A DNA stretch of 64,000 nt from Acinetobacter sp. NIPH 298. Lineage in GTDB: Bacteria > Pseudomonadota > Gammaproteobacteria > Pseudomonadales > Moraxellaceae. Positions 18,043 through 26,326 of this stretch are shown here, one piece after another; the first letter of the stretch is position 1, and each line of letters opens with the position of its first letter. The translations under genes and the position numbers were made by a program. Below the pieces are notes generated by a model. It had not been told where the DNA came from. It did not search any database and saw nothing but the letters and a program-made list of their open reading frames with translations. The stretch covers positions 400,943 to 464,942 of the forward strand of contig NZ_KB850053.1 of NCBI RefSeq assembly GCF_000369505.1. Reading direction: 5' to 3'.

Positions 18043-19152
18043 ATGCAGAAGAAAAATATTGGAATTATATTTGGAGGAAAATCTACTGAGCATGAAGTAT
18101 CCCTTCAATCTGCAAGAAATATTGTTGATGCTATAGATCCAGAAAAATTTGATGTGACATTGATAGGGATCGATAAAAATGGAATGTGGCACCTAAATGA
18201 AAGTACTCATTTTTTATTAAATTCAGATAATCCATCTCTAATTGCACTGCATCAATCAGGACGAAATATTGCGTTTATTCCAGGAAAAAATGAAAAACAA
18301 ATTATAGAGTTTCAGAACAAAACTCTATCACAATTGGATGTGATCTTTCCTATCGTTCACGGAACACTTGGAGAAGACGGTTCTCTGCAAGGATTGTTAA
18401 GAATGGTGAACCTGCCATTTGTTGGTTCTCAAGTACTAAGTTCCGCAATGTGTATGGATAAAGATATAACAAAAAGACTATTAAGAGATGCGGGCTTAAA
18501 TATCACACCGTTTATCAAATTAACGAATAAAGATAGAAACAAAATAAACTTTGATATTGCAAGCTCTCAGCTTGGCTGTCCATTATTTGTAAAACCTGCT
18601 AATCAAGGATCTTCAGTGGGTGTCAGTAAAGTAACTTCTCATGATGAATTTGAAACAGCTTTAGATACGGCATTCAAATACGATAATAAAATACTGATTG
18701 AACAGGGTATAGATGGTAGGGAAATAGAGTGTGCCATTATTGGTAACAGTGAACCTTTAGCGAGTGTTTGCGGAGAAATTGAACTTAAAGATAGTTTCTA
18801 TTCTTATGACACAAAATATATTAATGATAAAGGTGCAACAGTAACAATTCCTGCAAATATACCAGATGAAATCAGCCAAAAAATTAGACGTATCTCAATT
18901 AAAGCTTATGAGGTTTTAGAGTGTAAAGGACTAGCACGAGTTGATGTTTTTTTAACAAAACATGGAGATGTTTTTATAAATGAAATAAATACCTTACCGG
19001 GCTTCACAAATATAAGTATGTTTCCGAAGCTATGGGAAGCAAGTGGGTTAAATTACTCTGACTTGATTACTCGTTTAATTGAACTAGCGATCGAACATCA
19101 TGAAAATGAGGCACAACTACAAAATATAGTTTCTTTAAATAAGATTGAATAG
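18043..19152 (+). CDS. ddlA: D-alanine--D-alanine ligase, DdlA type (second copy)
   Basis: A 369-residue ATP-grasp ligase for D-Ala-D-Ala, longer than the dcw copy and of the enterobacterial DdlA kind. Seen are IIFGGKSTEHEVSLQSARN, HGTLGEDGSLQGLLRM, KPANQGSSVGVSKV, FYSYDTKYIND with Tyr in the omega loop (D-Ala rather than D-Lac specificity), and INEINTLPGFTNISMFPKLW. AAGGAAA lies 9 nt before the ATG. It has no linked van genes, so a vancomycin-type role is unlikely. Strong AT bias and position beside a defence and toxin island suggest transfer. It may be a spare enzyme under D-Ala ligase stress such as D-cycloserine, which is inference. Confidence 0.92.
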   Translation: MQKKNIGIIFGGKSTEHEVSLQSARNIVDAIDPEKFDVTLIGIDKNGMWHLNESTHFLLNSDNPSLIALHQSGRNIAFIPGKNEKQIIEFQNKTLSQLDVIFPIVHGTLGEDGSLQGLLRMVNLPFVGSQVLSSAMCMDKDITKRLLRDAGLNITPFIKLTNKDRNKINFDIASSQLGCPLFVKPANQGSSVGVSKVTSHDEFETALDTAFKYDNKILIEQGIDGREIECAIIGNSEPLASVCGEIELKDSFYSYDTKYINDKGATVTIPANIPDEISQKIRRISIKAYEVLECKGLARVDVFLTKHGDVFINEINTLPGFTNISMFPKLWEASGLNYSDLITRLIELAIEHHENEAQLQNIVSLNKIE

Positions 19153-19279
19153 TCATCTGGATAGTATCTTGTTCATTCTAAAGTCTATTTTTTCATAAAC
19201 TGTTGCGTTAATCAGCTTTCTAATACAGCTTTAGTATTTTATTTTCACTCTCTCTTTTTCGCTCAAAACCGAGCAACAA

Positions 19280-19303
19280 AAAAGGAAGCCTTCGCTTCCT
19301 TTT
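19280..19303. terminator. Bidirectional terminator between ddlA and pyrE
   Basis: GGAAGC / GCTTCC with a CTTC loop, flanked by A and T runs, lies between the convergent genes ddlA and pyrE and could serve both. Confidence 0.85.
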
Positions 19304-19319
19304 CTTTTATATTTATAAC

Positions 19320-19970
19320 TTAGATGCCATATTTTTCACGATAGGCTTGCATATTTGCCAAAGCTTCTTTTTCGCCTTTAGCATCCAAATAATCCATCAA
19401 ATCTTTCATGGTAATGAGTGCATGAACTGGAATTTCTAATTCTTTTTGCACTTCCTGAATCGCAGAAAGTTCACCCTGACCACATTCCTGACGATCTAAC
19501 GCCACCAACACACCTGCAATGGTCGCACCTGCATTTTTCAAGATCGTCACAACTTCACGAATCGCAGTCCCCGCAGTGATCACATCATCAATGATCCAAA
19601 CTTTTTGACCAGCAACCGATGCACCAACCAACATGCCACCTTCACCATGATCTTTGGCTTCTTTACGGTTAAAACCCCACGGTATGCTCTTACCATGTAC
19701 TTGAGATAACGCCACTGCTGTCGCTGCAACAAAAGGGATCCCTTTATACGCAGGGCCAAAAATCACCCCAACATTGTCACACTGAACCAATTTATCCGCA
19801 TAGCCTTGCGCTAAAAGCGAGAGTGCTTCACCATCATTGAGCAAACCTGCGTTAAAGAAATAAGGACTGACACGACCTGATTTTAAGGTAAACTCACCAA
19901 ATTTAAGCACACCACGTGATAATGCGAGTTCGATAAAAGCTTGCGGATGAAATGACACAGGCGTTGTCAT
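19320..19970 (-). CDS. pyrE: Orotate phosphoribosyltransferase
   Basis: Makes orotidine 5'-phosphate from orotate and PRPP in pyrimidine synthesis. The start at 19970 gives MTTPVSFHPQAFIELALSR with a GGAG ribosome site 8 nt upstream; the frame stays open to 20066 but that would overlap the divergent exonuclease gene. The PRPP-binding motif is VWIIDDVITAGTAIRE at about residue 120, and the flexible loop is GFNRKEAKDHGEGG. At 216 residues it is normal. It is divergent from the exonuclease III gene across about 41 bp. Confidence 0.95.
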   Translation of the reverse strand: MTTPVSFHPQAFIELALSRGVLKFGEFTLKSGRVSPYFFNAGLLNDGEALSLLAQGYADKLVQCDNVGVIFGPAYKGIPFVAATAVALSQVHGKSIPWGFNRKEAKDHGEGGMLVGASVAGQKVWIIDDVITAGTAIREVVTILKNAGATIAGVLVALDRQECGQGELSAIQEVQKELEIPVHALITMKDLMDYLDAKGEKEALANMQAYREKYGI

Positions 19971-20011
19971 ATAAGGTGCTCCAAATTCTTCAATTGAGGT
20001 TAAACAGACGT

Positions 20012-20836
20012 ATGATACCAAAGGATAGCTATCCAAGTGATGTAAAAATTCTTCGAGTCGTTTCAATTAATGTGAATGGGCTGCGCGCATCCGTAACCAA
20101 AGGACTATTGGAATGGTTAGAGCAGTCCGATGCTGACGTGGTATGTATGCAAGAAAGCCGTATTACGCATGAACAATGGACCGACAAATTTAAACCTGAA
20201 GGCTGGTATACCCACCTGTTCCCTGCTGAACGTGCAGGCTATGCAGGCACGGCGATTTATAGCCGTCTGCCCTTTGTTTCAGTGAAAAATGGTTTGGGTT
20301 TCGAACTGGCAGACTCGCAAGGTCGTTTTATCGCGGCTGAATTTGATTTAGGGCTGTCACATCCTGTTCATATTGCCTCGTTATACTTACCATCAGGATC
20401 AAGTGGTGACGAAGCGCAAGCACGTAAAGATTTATTTCTACAAGAATATGCCCAAATACTAAAACAATGGCGAGATGAAAATAAATCGATCATCGTGTGT
20501 GGTGATTACAATATCGTGCATAAACGCATTGATATTAAGAACTGGTCAGGCAACCAGAAATCATCAGGCGTCTTGCCCCATGAACGTGCATGGCTTGACC
20601 ATATCTATGATGAATTGGGTTATGTCGATACTTTCCGTGAAGTACGACCTGAAGCAGAATTATACTCATGGTGGTCAAATCGTGGTCAAGCCCGTGCAAA
20701 AAATGTAGGTTGGCGTATCGACTACCACGCCTGCTCTCCAGACTGGAAAGCACGTGCTGCAAATGCTTGGGTATATAAAGAACAATGGTTTAGCGACCAT
20801 GCACCTGTGATTATTGACTATAAAATACACGATTAA
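20012..20836 (+). CDS. Exodeoxyribonuclease III / AP endonuclease (ExoA/XthA family)
   Basis: EEP-family nuclease for abasic sites and 3'-end cleaning in base excision repair. Visible are VVSINVNGLRASVTKGLLEW, the metal-binding Glu in VVCMQESRIT, YAGTAIYSR, the Asp/Asn pair in IVCGDYNIVHKRIDIKNW, and the catalytic SDHAPV near the C-terminus. The start at 20012 (MIPKDSYPSDVKILRVVS) avoids the frame extension back into pyrE; the ribosome site is weak. Length is 274 residues. An inverted repeat (AAGTGAACA-GT-TGTTCACTT, 20835-20854) begins at the stop codon and may be a terminator stem or an operator for the downstream sRNA gene. Confidence 0.92.
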   Translation: MIPKDSYPSDVKILRVVSINVNGLRASVTKGLLEWLEQSDADVVCMQESRITHEQWTDKFKPEGWYTHLFPAERAGYAGTAIYSRLPFVSVKNGLGFELADSQGRFIAAEFDLGLSHPVHIASLYLPSGSSGDEAQARKDLFLQEYAQILKQWRDENKSIIVCGDYNIVHKRIDIKNWSGNQKSSGVLPHERAWLDHIYDELGYVDTFREVRPEAELYSWWSNRGQARAKNVGWRIDYHACSPDWKARAANAWVYKEQWFSDHAPVIIDYKIHD

Positions 20837-20931
20837 GTGAACAGTTGTTCACTTTGGCCGCCTCTTTAACTTACATGCCATGTCGTTTTTTGTGTATTTT
20901 TATTTAGCTGCTGTATCGGCATTATAGCTGC

Positions 20932-21086
20932 ACGGCACAGGGAAGCGGTCAGGATGACCACAAAAGGATAGGACGCCGTAGGAAGACAAAATAAACTTAG
21001 TTTAAGTTTATTTGCAAGGATGAGACATTGGACGTTGAAATGAGACCCGCATGATCAGGATGATTAAATGCGGGTTTTCTCTTTTT
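20932..21086 (+). ncRNA. Probable CsrA/RsmA-sequestering small RNA (CsrB/RsmZ-like)
   Basis: A non-coding stretch with eight GGA motifs in about 120 nt (20941, 20952, 20966, 20971, 20981, 21018, 21030, 21058). Two sit exactly in hairpin loops: GGTCA-GGA-TGACC at 20947-20959, and ATCA-GGA-TGAT at 21054-21064 nested inside the terminator CCCGCAT...ATGCGGG (21046-21074) with the tail TTTTCTCTTTTT. A perfect 11-bp stem AAATAAACTTA / TAAGTTTATTT lies in the middle. Loop-exposed AGGA/GGA repeats ending in a rho-independent terminator define CsrB, RsmY and RsmZ RNAs that titrate CsrA. A -10-like CATTATA sits at 20920-20926 without a good -35, suggesting activator dependence. The 5' end is estimated. 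Confidence 0.78.
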
Positions 21087-21139
21087 GTACTTTGCGTTAG
21101 GCTGTCATTGATATTTTTTATTTCCCGATGGTTTTCAGC

Positions 21140-21490
21140 ATGTTTAAAATTTACGGTATTAAAAATTGTAATTCGATGAAAAAAGCCTTTGATGCGCTAC
21201 AAGCAAAAGGAATCGATTACCAGTTTCACGATTATAAAAAACAAGGCATTGATGCTGTGACTTTAGAAGTTTGGTTGAAAGACATCGGCGCAGAGAAAGT
21301 GTTGAATAAAAAAGGCACTACATGGCGCAAATTGACGGCGGACGAACAAGCCCACGCTACTAGCAATCAAGACAATCTAATTGAGACTTTAATCGCGCAA
21401 CCAAGTTTAATTAAACGTCCAGTGCTGCAAACGCCACAAGGTTTTGTTGTCGGTTTTGATGAGGAGACTTATCAGAACTTATCTGCTTAA
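21140..21490 (+). CDS. YffB/Spx-type arsenate reductase-like protein
   Basis: A thioredoxin-fold protein of about 116 residues in the ArsC/Spx/YffB family. It begins MFKIYGIKNCNSMKKAFDAL, with a single Cys in KNCNSMKKA as in YffB rather than a CxxC. The mid region DYKKQGIDAVTLEVWL and the C-terminal LIKRPVLQT with conserved Arg-Pro are family hallmarks. YffB-like proteins bind glutathione; true arsenate reduction is unlikely without an ars operon. The start at 21140 is preferred over the ATG at 21128 because it matches the family N-terminus, although neither has a strong ribosome site. Confidence 0.85.
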   Translation: MFKIYGIKNCNSMKKAFDALQAKGIDYQFHDYKKQGIDAVTLEVWLKDIGAEKVLNKKGTTWRKLTADEQAHATSNQDNLIETLIAQPSLIKRPVLQTPQGFVVGFDEETYQNLSA

Positions 21491-21502
21491 AGCAGACATC
21501 AC

Positions 21503-21532
21503 AAAAAACCGAGTCATTTGACTCGGTTTTTT
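21503..21532. terminator. Bidirectional terminator
   Basis: CCGAGT / ACTCGG with a 6-nt loop, flanked by A6 and T6, lies between the convergent YffB-like and DUF2147 genes. Confidence 0.88.
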
Positions 21533-21549
21533 GGATTTATCAAGATAAC

Positions 21550-21987
21550 TTAGTTAGAACGTACCCAAGTTTGGTTACGACCCAGTGCCGCAACACCGAT
21601 ATAACCACGTAATTTTAGCTTTTTACCGCCGTCAGTGAGTTCAGCTTTAAGTTTATAGGTTTTACCATTTTTTGGATCAACGATAGAACCACCATCATAA
21701 TTTACACCACCTGAATTCTTCAGGTTGCGAACAATGACCACACCATTCAGTGATTTATTATGAAATGGACCTTCACATTTCGTACAAACACTTTCTTGGC
21801 CAGGGACTAAATACTTCTGAATCGATGCAGATAATGAACCGTCCTTTTGTTCAGTAAACTTGACGATCGCTTTTGGTTGCTTGGTTTCATCATCAATGGT
21901 TTGCCACACGCTACCGTGTAATGCATCCGCCGCATTGGCAAAAGCTGTCAAACTAAACAATCCTAGTGCTAAAGCAATTTTCTTCAT
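21550..21987 (-). CDS. DUF2147 periplasmic protein
   Basis: A 145-residue exported protein. The start at 21987 gives the signal peptide MKKIALALGLFSLTAFANA. The mature part has the DUF2147 pattern: GSVWQTIDDETKQPKAIVKF, GSLSASIQKYL, an IVRNLKNSG...GGSIVDPKNGKTYK strand, then LKLRGYIGVAALGRNQTW. Two cysteines in SVCTKC could bind metal or form a disulfide. Function of the family is not established. Confidence 0.85.
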   Translation of the reverse strand: MKKIALALGLFSLTAFANAADALHGSVWQTIDDETKQPKAIVKFTEQKDGSLSASIQKYLVPGQESVCTKCEGPFHNKSLNGVVIVRNLKNSGGVNYDGGSIVDPKNGKTYKLKAELTDGGKKLKLRGYIGVAALGRNQTWVRSN

Positions 21988-22176
21988 TTTTGTAATATCC
22001 TTAATGGGTCTTTTAAGACTAAGAGTATTGAGAACTTCCATTAATATTGCAATTCTTGATTGTGACTATTAGGTACAATCTGAACAGCTACAAAACACTG
22101 TTCTGATCACAACAAAATGTGGACTAAAATCAAGCATTCTCTTAGTTGTATACTGCTCTAACAATATGGAAAAATT

Positions 22177-23088
22177 ATGAAATTTGGTACTGTTTGGAAA
22201 TATTATTTTACTGAATCCCTACTCAAAGCGACCATCCGTACACCGAGTCAGTTCAATCTAGCACCGAATGCTTTGCGTCCTGTATTGGATCAATTGTGTC
22301 GCTTATTTCCACATAATCCTAATGCACGAATTCGTCCTTTGCGTTTGGCAGGTATTCGTGGTGAAGAAATTAAAACCCAAGCCGCGGCAACTCAGCTCAT
22401 TTTTCATATTCATGGTGGTGCTTTTTTCTTGGGAAGCCTCAATACACACCGTGCTCTAATGACTGATATTGCGGCATGTACACAAATGCAAGTGATTCAT
22501 ATCGATTATCCTTTGGCGCCTGAACACCCGTTCCCAGATGCGATCGATGCAATCTTCGACGTGTATCAAACACTGCTTGTTCAAGGGATTAAACCCAAAG
22601 ATATTATTGTTTCTGGTGATTCTTGTGGTGCAAATCTCGCATTGGCACTGTGCTTGCGTCTCAAACAACAACCTGAGTTGATGCCAAGTGGTTTGATTCT
22701 AATGTCACCTTATTTAGATTTGACTCTCACCAGCGAATCACTGCGTTTCAATCAAAAGCATGATGCTTTACTTTCAATTGAAGCGTTACAAGCAGGCATC
22801 AATCATTATTTAACCGAAGATATCCAAGCGGACGATCCTCGGGTATCACCGCTATTTGATGATTTAACAGGTCTACCTCCGACACTGGTCCAGGTTGGAT
22901 CAAAAGAGATTCTATTGGATGATTCAAAACGCTTCCGTGAGAAAGCGGAACAAGCCGATGTCAAAGTGATCTTTAAGCTCTATACCGGCATGTGGCACAA
23001 CTTCCAAATGTTCAATGCATGGTTCCCAGAAGCCAAGCAAGCATTAGCAGATATTGCTAAATTTGCACATCGACTCGATCGTGACTAA
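22177..23088 (+). CDS. Alpha/beta hydrolase, hormone-sensitive-lipase (family IV) esterase
   Basis: Carboxylesterase of 303 residues. The oxyanion motif HGGAFFLGS is in IFHIHGGAFFLGSL at about residue 75, the nucleophile is in VSGDSCGANLALAL (GDSxG), the acid is in SKEILLDDSK, and the catalytic His is in YTGMWHNFQMF. All three triad members are present. There is no signal peptide, so it is cytoplasmic. It hydrolyses short-chain esters; the natural substrate is not deducible. It stands alone, followed by a hairpin terminator. Confidence 0.9.
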   Translation: MKFGTVWKYYFTESLLKATIRTPSQFNLAPNALRPVLDQLCRLFPHNPNARIRPLRLAGIRGEEIKTQAAATQLIFHIHGGAFFLGSLNTHRALMTDIAACTQMQVIHIDYPLAPEHPFPDAIDAIFDVYQTLLVQGIKPKDIIVSGDSCGANLALALCLRLKQQPELMPSGLILMSPYLDLTLTSESLRFNQKHDALLSIEALQAGINHYLTEDIQADDPRVSPLFDDLTGLPPTLVQVGSKEILLDDSKRFREKAEQADVKVIFKLYTGMWHNFQMFNAWFPEAKQALADIAKFAHRLDRD

Positions 23089-23109
23089 ACACCTTCAAGT
23101 TGTGTGAAA

Positions 23110-23133
23110 AATGGTCAGCTATCGCTGGCCATT
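23110..23133 (+). terminator. Hairpin after the esterase gene
   Basis: AATGGTCAGC / GCTGGCCATT with a TATC loop (one G-T pair) begins 22 bp after the stop. The T tract is poor, so efficiency is uncertain. The rest of the gap up to 23364 shows no other feature. Confidence 0.5.
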
Positions 23134-23364
23134 GTCATTCTTGATTCACTTTTGTCATCATAAAATATGATTGATTGGATATTTAGATAATAGTCTATTT
23201 CTCAAAGAATTTTTCCCGTCCTCATTTGCACTCAAAAGCCTAAAACCAGACTTTTTTCTCATTCTAAAGATGCTATTGTTATTTTAATTAGCGTTTCTTG
23301 ATCTTTCTGATGACGAATTTACATTCATAAAGTCTCTTAGGAATCTCATTGCATATAAGGATGC

Positions 23365-24558
23365 ATGCCAATGATAAAGATTCATTTTAAGCGTTTAGTC
23401 AATCGAGAAAAATGGAATTTCTCGCAATTTTGGGAACATGAACCACTGATTAACTGGAACATGTTAAAGAAATCTATTCTGCTGCTCATACTTGCTGCTT
23501 TTATGACCCTTTTCGGGATTGTTTGGGATGTGCTGGTCTTGCTCAATCCCATCACATGGCAGTGGGTAAATTTACCGTTGGTTTATTCCAAGTTATGGAC
23601 CAACGTGATTATGCTGATGGTCTTTTTAAGCCTAATCGTGCCTTGCTATCGCTACAAAGACAAAGCTTGGGCACATGAAATCATTCCTATTTTAACTGTG
23701 CAGCTTTTTACCGTGCTGCTCTGTCATACCAGTTATTTGATCGGAAGTTTTAGCCCTGCCACCATGGTGGTATATGTCAGCGTCGTCGCAGTTGGATTGG
23801 TTTTATTTAATCGTAAGATGATTTATTGCGCGCTGGTGCCTGCCACCATTGCATTATTATTTTGCAATTTTCTCAGTATGTTTGGCGTGCTTCAGTACGC
23901 ACCGCTATTTAAACCAGAAGTTCTCAATCAATCCGAGATGCATCCCTTTTGGGTAGGGAGCATGCTGTTTTTTCTATTACCAATTTTGATTGCTTGTTTA
24001 TTTCTATTTGAAATTTTACTGACCCAATGGCGTTCACGAGAGCTAGCGATTCAGCATCTAAGCCGTCTCGATCCTCTCACCGATGTGTTAAATCGTCGTA
24101 GCATTGGTGCTTATCTAGAAAAATTACATCAACAACCCAACTCGTTATATTCAATTGTATTGCTTGATCTGGATCATTTTAAAAATATTAATGATCATTT
24201 TGGACACAACATGGGAGATCAGGTTCTCATTCAAGTCGCGAACTGCTTAAACAAGCATTTACGTGATCAAGATATGATCGGTCGTTTTGGTGGGGAGGAA
24301 TTCATTTTATTGTTGCCACATACCACCACCACTCAAGCGCAAAATATCGCGGAACGGTGTCGTTTAGCAATTGCGAACCTACGTTTTGTGGCAGAGGATC
24401 AACAAGCGTTTTCGGTCAGTGCCAGCTTTGGGATCAGTAGTTCACTCAGTGCCGATGAACCGCATCTGATTATTAGTCAGGCGGATCAAGCACTCTATGC
24501 GGTGAAAGCGGCTGGACGGAATCAAGTCCAAATTTTTGAAGATTTGACGAGTAGCTAA
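23365..24558 (+). CDS. Membrane diguanylate cyclase (GGDEF)
   Basis: Makes cyclic di-GMP from two GTP. The N-terminal 220 residues contain about six hydrophobic segments, the first at about 38-60, forming an unrecognised membrane sensor. The GGDEF domain follows HLSRLDPLTDVLNRRS and has the active GGEEF motif at residues 309-313. An RxxD inhibitory site (R300-D303) lies five residues before it, so product inhibition is expected. No EAL domain is present. Length 397. AAGG lies close before the start; the ATG three codons in is an alternative. It lies about 2.3 kb downstream of the sRNA gene, also on the plus strand. Confidence 0.93.
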   Translation: MPMIKIHFKRLVNREKWNFSQFWEHEPLINWNMLKKSILLLILAAFMTLFGIVWDVLVLLNPITWQWVNLPLVYSKLWTNVIMLMVFLSLIVPCYRYKDKAWAHEIIPILTVQLFTVLLCHTSYLIGSFSPATMVVYVSVVAVGLVLFNRKMIYCALVPATIALLFCNFLSMFGVLQYAPLFKPEVLNQSEMHPFWVGSMLFFLLPILIACLFLFEILLTQWRSRELAIQHLSRLDPLTDVLNRRSIGAYLEKLHQQPNSLYSIVLLDLDHFKNINDHFGHNMGDQVLIQVANCLNKHLRDQDMIGRFGGEEFILLLPHTTTTQAQNIAERCRLAIANLRFVAEDQQAFSVSASFGISSSLSADEPHLIISQADQALYAVKAAGRNQVQIFEDLTSS

Positions 24559-24572
24559 AGTTAAAAATAAGA

Positions 24573-26237
24573 CTAAGTTAAAGGTGCTGTAATCCTGAAT
24601 AATTGCTCGACATCAATCACTTCATCTGCAAGATCTTTACATTCTTGAGCGTGTGTAATCACGATTAATGTTTCAATATTTTCATTGAGGAAATTTAAAA
24701 TCCTGATACTTGTATGTGAATCCAGTGCTGAGGTTGGTTCATCTAAAATGAGCACTTTAGGTTTCTTTAGCACTGCACGTAATATATTTAAACGTTGCTT
24801 TTCACCACCTGAAAAACTTTTCAGATATTCATTGATATCATCATCTAATGAAATATTTTTATCTGAAAGAAGATGTTGTAGATCAAAAATTATAAGCAGT
24901 TGTGATATCTCATCATCGGTATAAGCATACTTCGCGTTATAAATTAAGTTTTCTCTTAAAGAGCCAGTAAAAATAGAATAGTTTTGTCCAACAAAGGCCA
25001 CCTCATCAAAAATTTTAGTAGAGTACTGTTTCGTAATATCTAGATCTTTATAAAATAACTGCCCTCCCTTTAACTTATAAGCACCTAGCATATAATTAAT
25101 TAAAGTTGATTTCCCAGTCCCAGTCTTTCCAATAATTACGTACATCTTATTCTTATATAGATCCAAATTTACATCTGAAATTAGCTTACCACCGACTTCT
25201 AACAGTGCATCCTTAAATGAAAATAATAAATGATCATTCTTATACGTCTTATTATTTAACTCGTCTTTTTCAAATTCAAAGTAACTATAAAACTTTTCTA
25301 CTGCTACAGCATTACCTGCAAGTAAGTTAATTTGTTGAGAAATCATCAGAGATGGCATGGTTAGCATCATGATATATGAGCTAATCATCACCATATCACC
25401 TGTGGTTATTTTTCCTATCGAAAATAACTTGGTTGAAAGAAGCAAAAATCCAAGTAAAAATAGAAATATAAAGGCGATTTGAAATATCATCAAACCTGCA
25501 ATTTTCAAATGGCTATTGAAACTTTGATCAACAAAGTGACTTACATTCTTCTTGAAATAATCGACTTCAAAATCAACAGCATTGTTCACTTTGATCTCAT
25601 AAGCATTATTTATCTTTTCAAGGAACTTACTGTTTAAAATATTTTTTATTGAATATAATGGTTCATAATACTTTTTACTCTTCCTGTTAATAAAAACTGA
25701 GATCAAGAACAGTCCAAATGCTGTCCCAAGAAAACCTAAAGCAAAAACTACACTAATATTCGCACTCAGAATATAAGTAATAAAGACAAGCTGTAATACC
25801 ACAGGGAAGAAAGCAAGCAAGAATGCAAAAGTGATCATCGAAAAAGCATTACTTGCTCGTACTGCCTCGGCATTGAATATACCAATATCGACTTTATCCT
25901 GCCTCGATTTTTCTATTCTAAGATAGTTTTCCAAACTCGCAATGAGTACCGAAGTCTCTTGTTTTGCACTAATCAAGCCACTGAGCGCATTTTTAACCCA
26001 CTCAATAATCTGAGATAAAAACCACGCAAGGCAATATGAAACCACTAAAACATAGATGTAGTTAATACCTTCATTTTGATGAGTACTATCAATAATAAGC
26101 TTAATAAAGTAAGGAAGAATAGCGGTAATAAAACTCGTGGCGATAACCAAGCCAATCAAAACAATTAAATGTTGCTTCTCATTTTTATAAAATTTATTGG
26201 AAACACGCCACATTGCTTTATAAGTTTTTAAAAACAC
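24573..26237 (-). CDS. ABC exporter, fused membrane and ATPase domains
   Basis: A type I half-transporter of 554 residues. Six membrane spans in the first 320 residues (starting HLIVLIGLVIATSFITAILP) are followed by an ATPase domain with Walker A GKTGTGKST, a Q-loop (AFVGQNYSIF), signature FSGGEKQR, Walker B VLILDEPTSALD and H-loop VITHAQ. It should work as a homodimer. GTG at 26237 is the chosen start because AGGAG lies 10 nt upstream; the longer frame needs a TTG. The sequence is richer in A+T and Lys/Asn/Ile than its neighbours, hinting at transfer. No peptidase domain or substrate gene is nearby, so cargo is unknown. It is convergent with the diguanylate cyclase gene without a clear terminator. 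Confidence 0.88.
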   Translation of the reverse strand: MFLKTYKAMWRVSNKFYKNEKQHLIVLIGLVIATSFITAILPYFIKLIIDSTHQNEGINYIYVLVVSYCLAWFLSQIIEWVKNALSGLISAKQETSVLIASLENYLRIEKSRQDKVDIGIFNAEAVRASNAFSMITFAFLLAFFPVVLQLVFITYILSANISVVFALGFLGTAFGLFLISVFINRKSKKYYEPLYSIKNILNSKFLEKINNAYEIKVNNAVDFEVDYFKKNVSHFVDQSFNSHLKIAGLMIFQIAFIFLFLLGFLLLSTKLFSIGKITTGDMVMISSYIMMLTMPSLMISQQINLLAGNAVAVEKFYSYFEFEKDELNNKTYKNDHLLFSFKDALLEVGGKLISDVNLDLYKNKMYVIIGKTGTGKSTLINYMLGAYKLKGGQLFYKDLDITKQYSTKIFDEVAFVGQNYSIFTGSLRENLIYNAKYAYTDDEISQLLIIFDLQHLLSDKNISLDDDINEYLKSFSGGEKQRLNILRAVLKKPKVLILDEPTSALDSHTSIRILNFLNENIETLIVITHAQECKDLADEVIDVEQLFRITAPLT

Positions 26238-26251
26238 CGGGCAGTTTCTCC

Positions 26252-26303
26252 TATTATGGCTATATTTCAAGCCATAATATCACTCATGTTTTGATTATGA
26301 GTG
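26252..26303. promoter_or_regulatory. Two inverted repeats in the leader of the ABC exporter gene
   Basis: TATTATGGCT / AGCCATAATA (26252-26261 and 26270-26279, 8-nt loop) is perfect and touches the AGGAG ribosome site of the exporter gene. CACTCAT / ATGAGTG (26281-26287 and 26297-26303) follows upstream. The pair could be a regulator-binding site or a translational control hairpin. Neither has a T tract on the minus strand. Confidence 0.45.
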
Positions 26304-26326
26304 GGAGTTCTTTGTTTGGATTTTGT

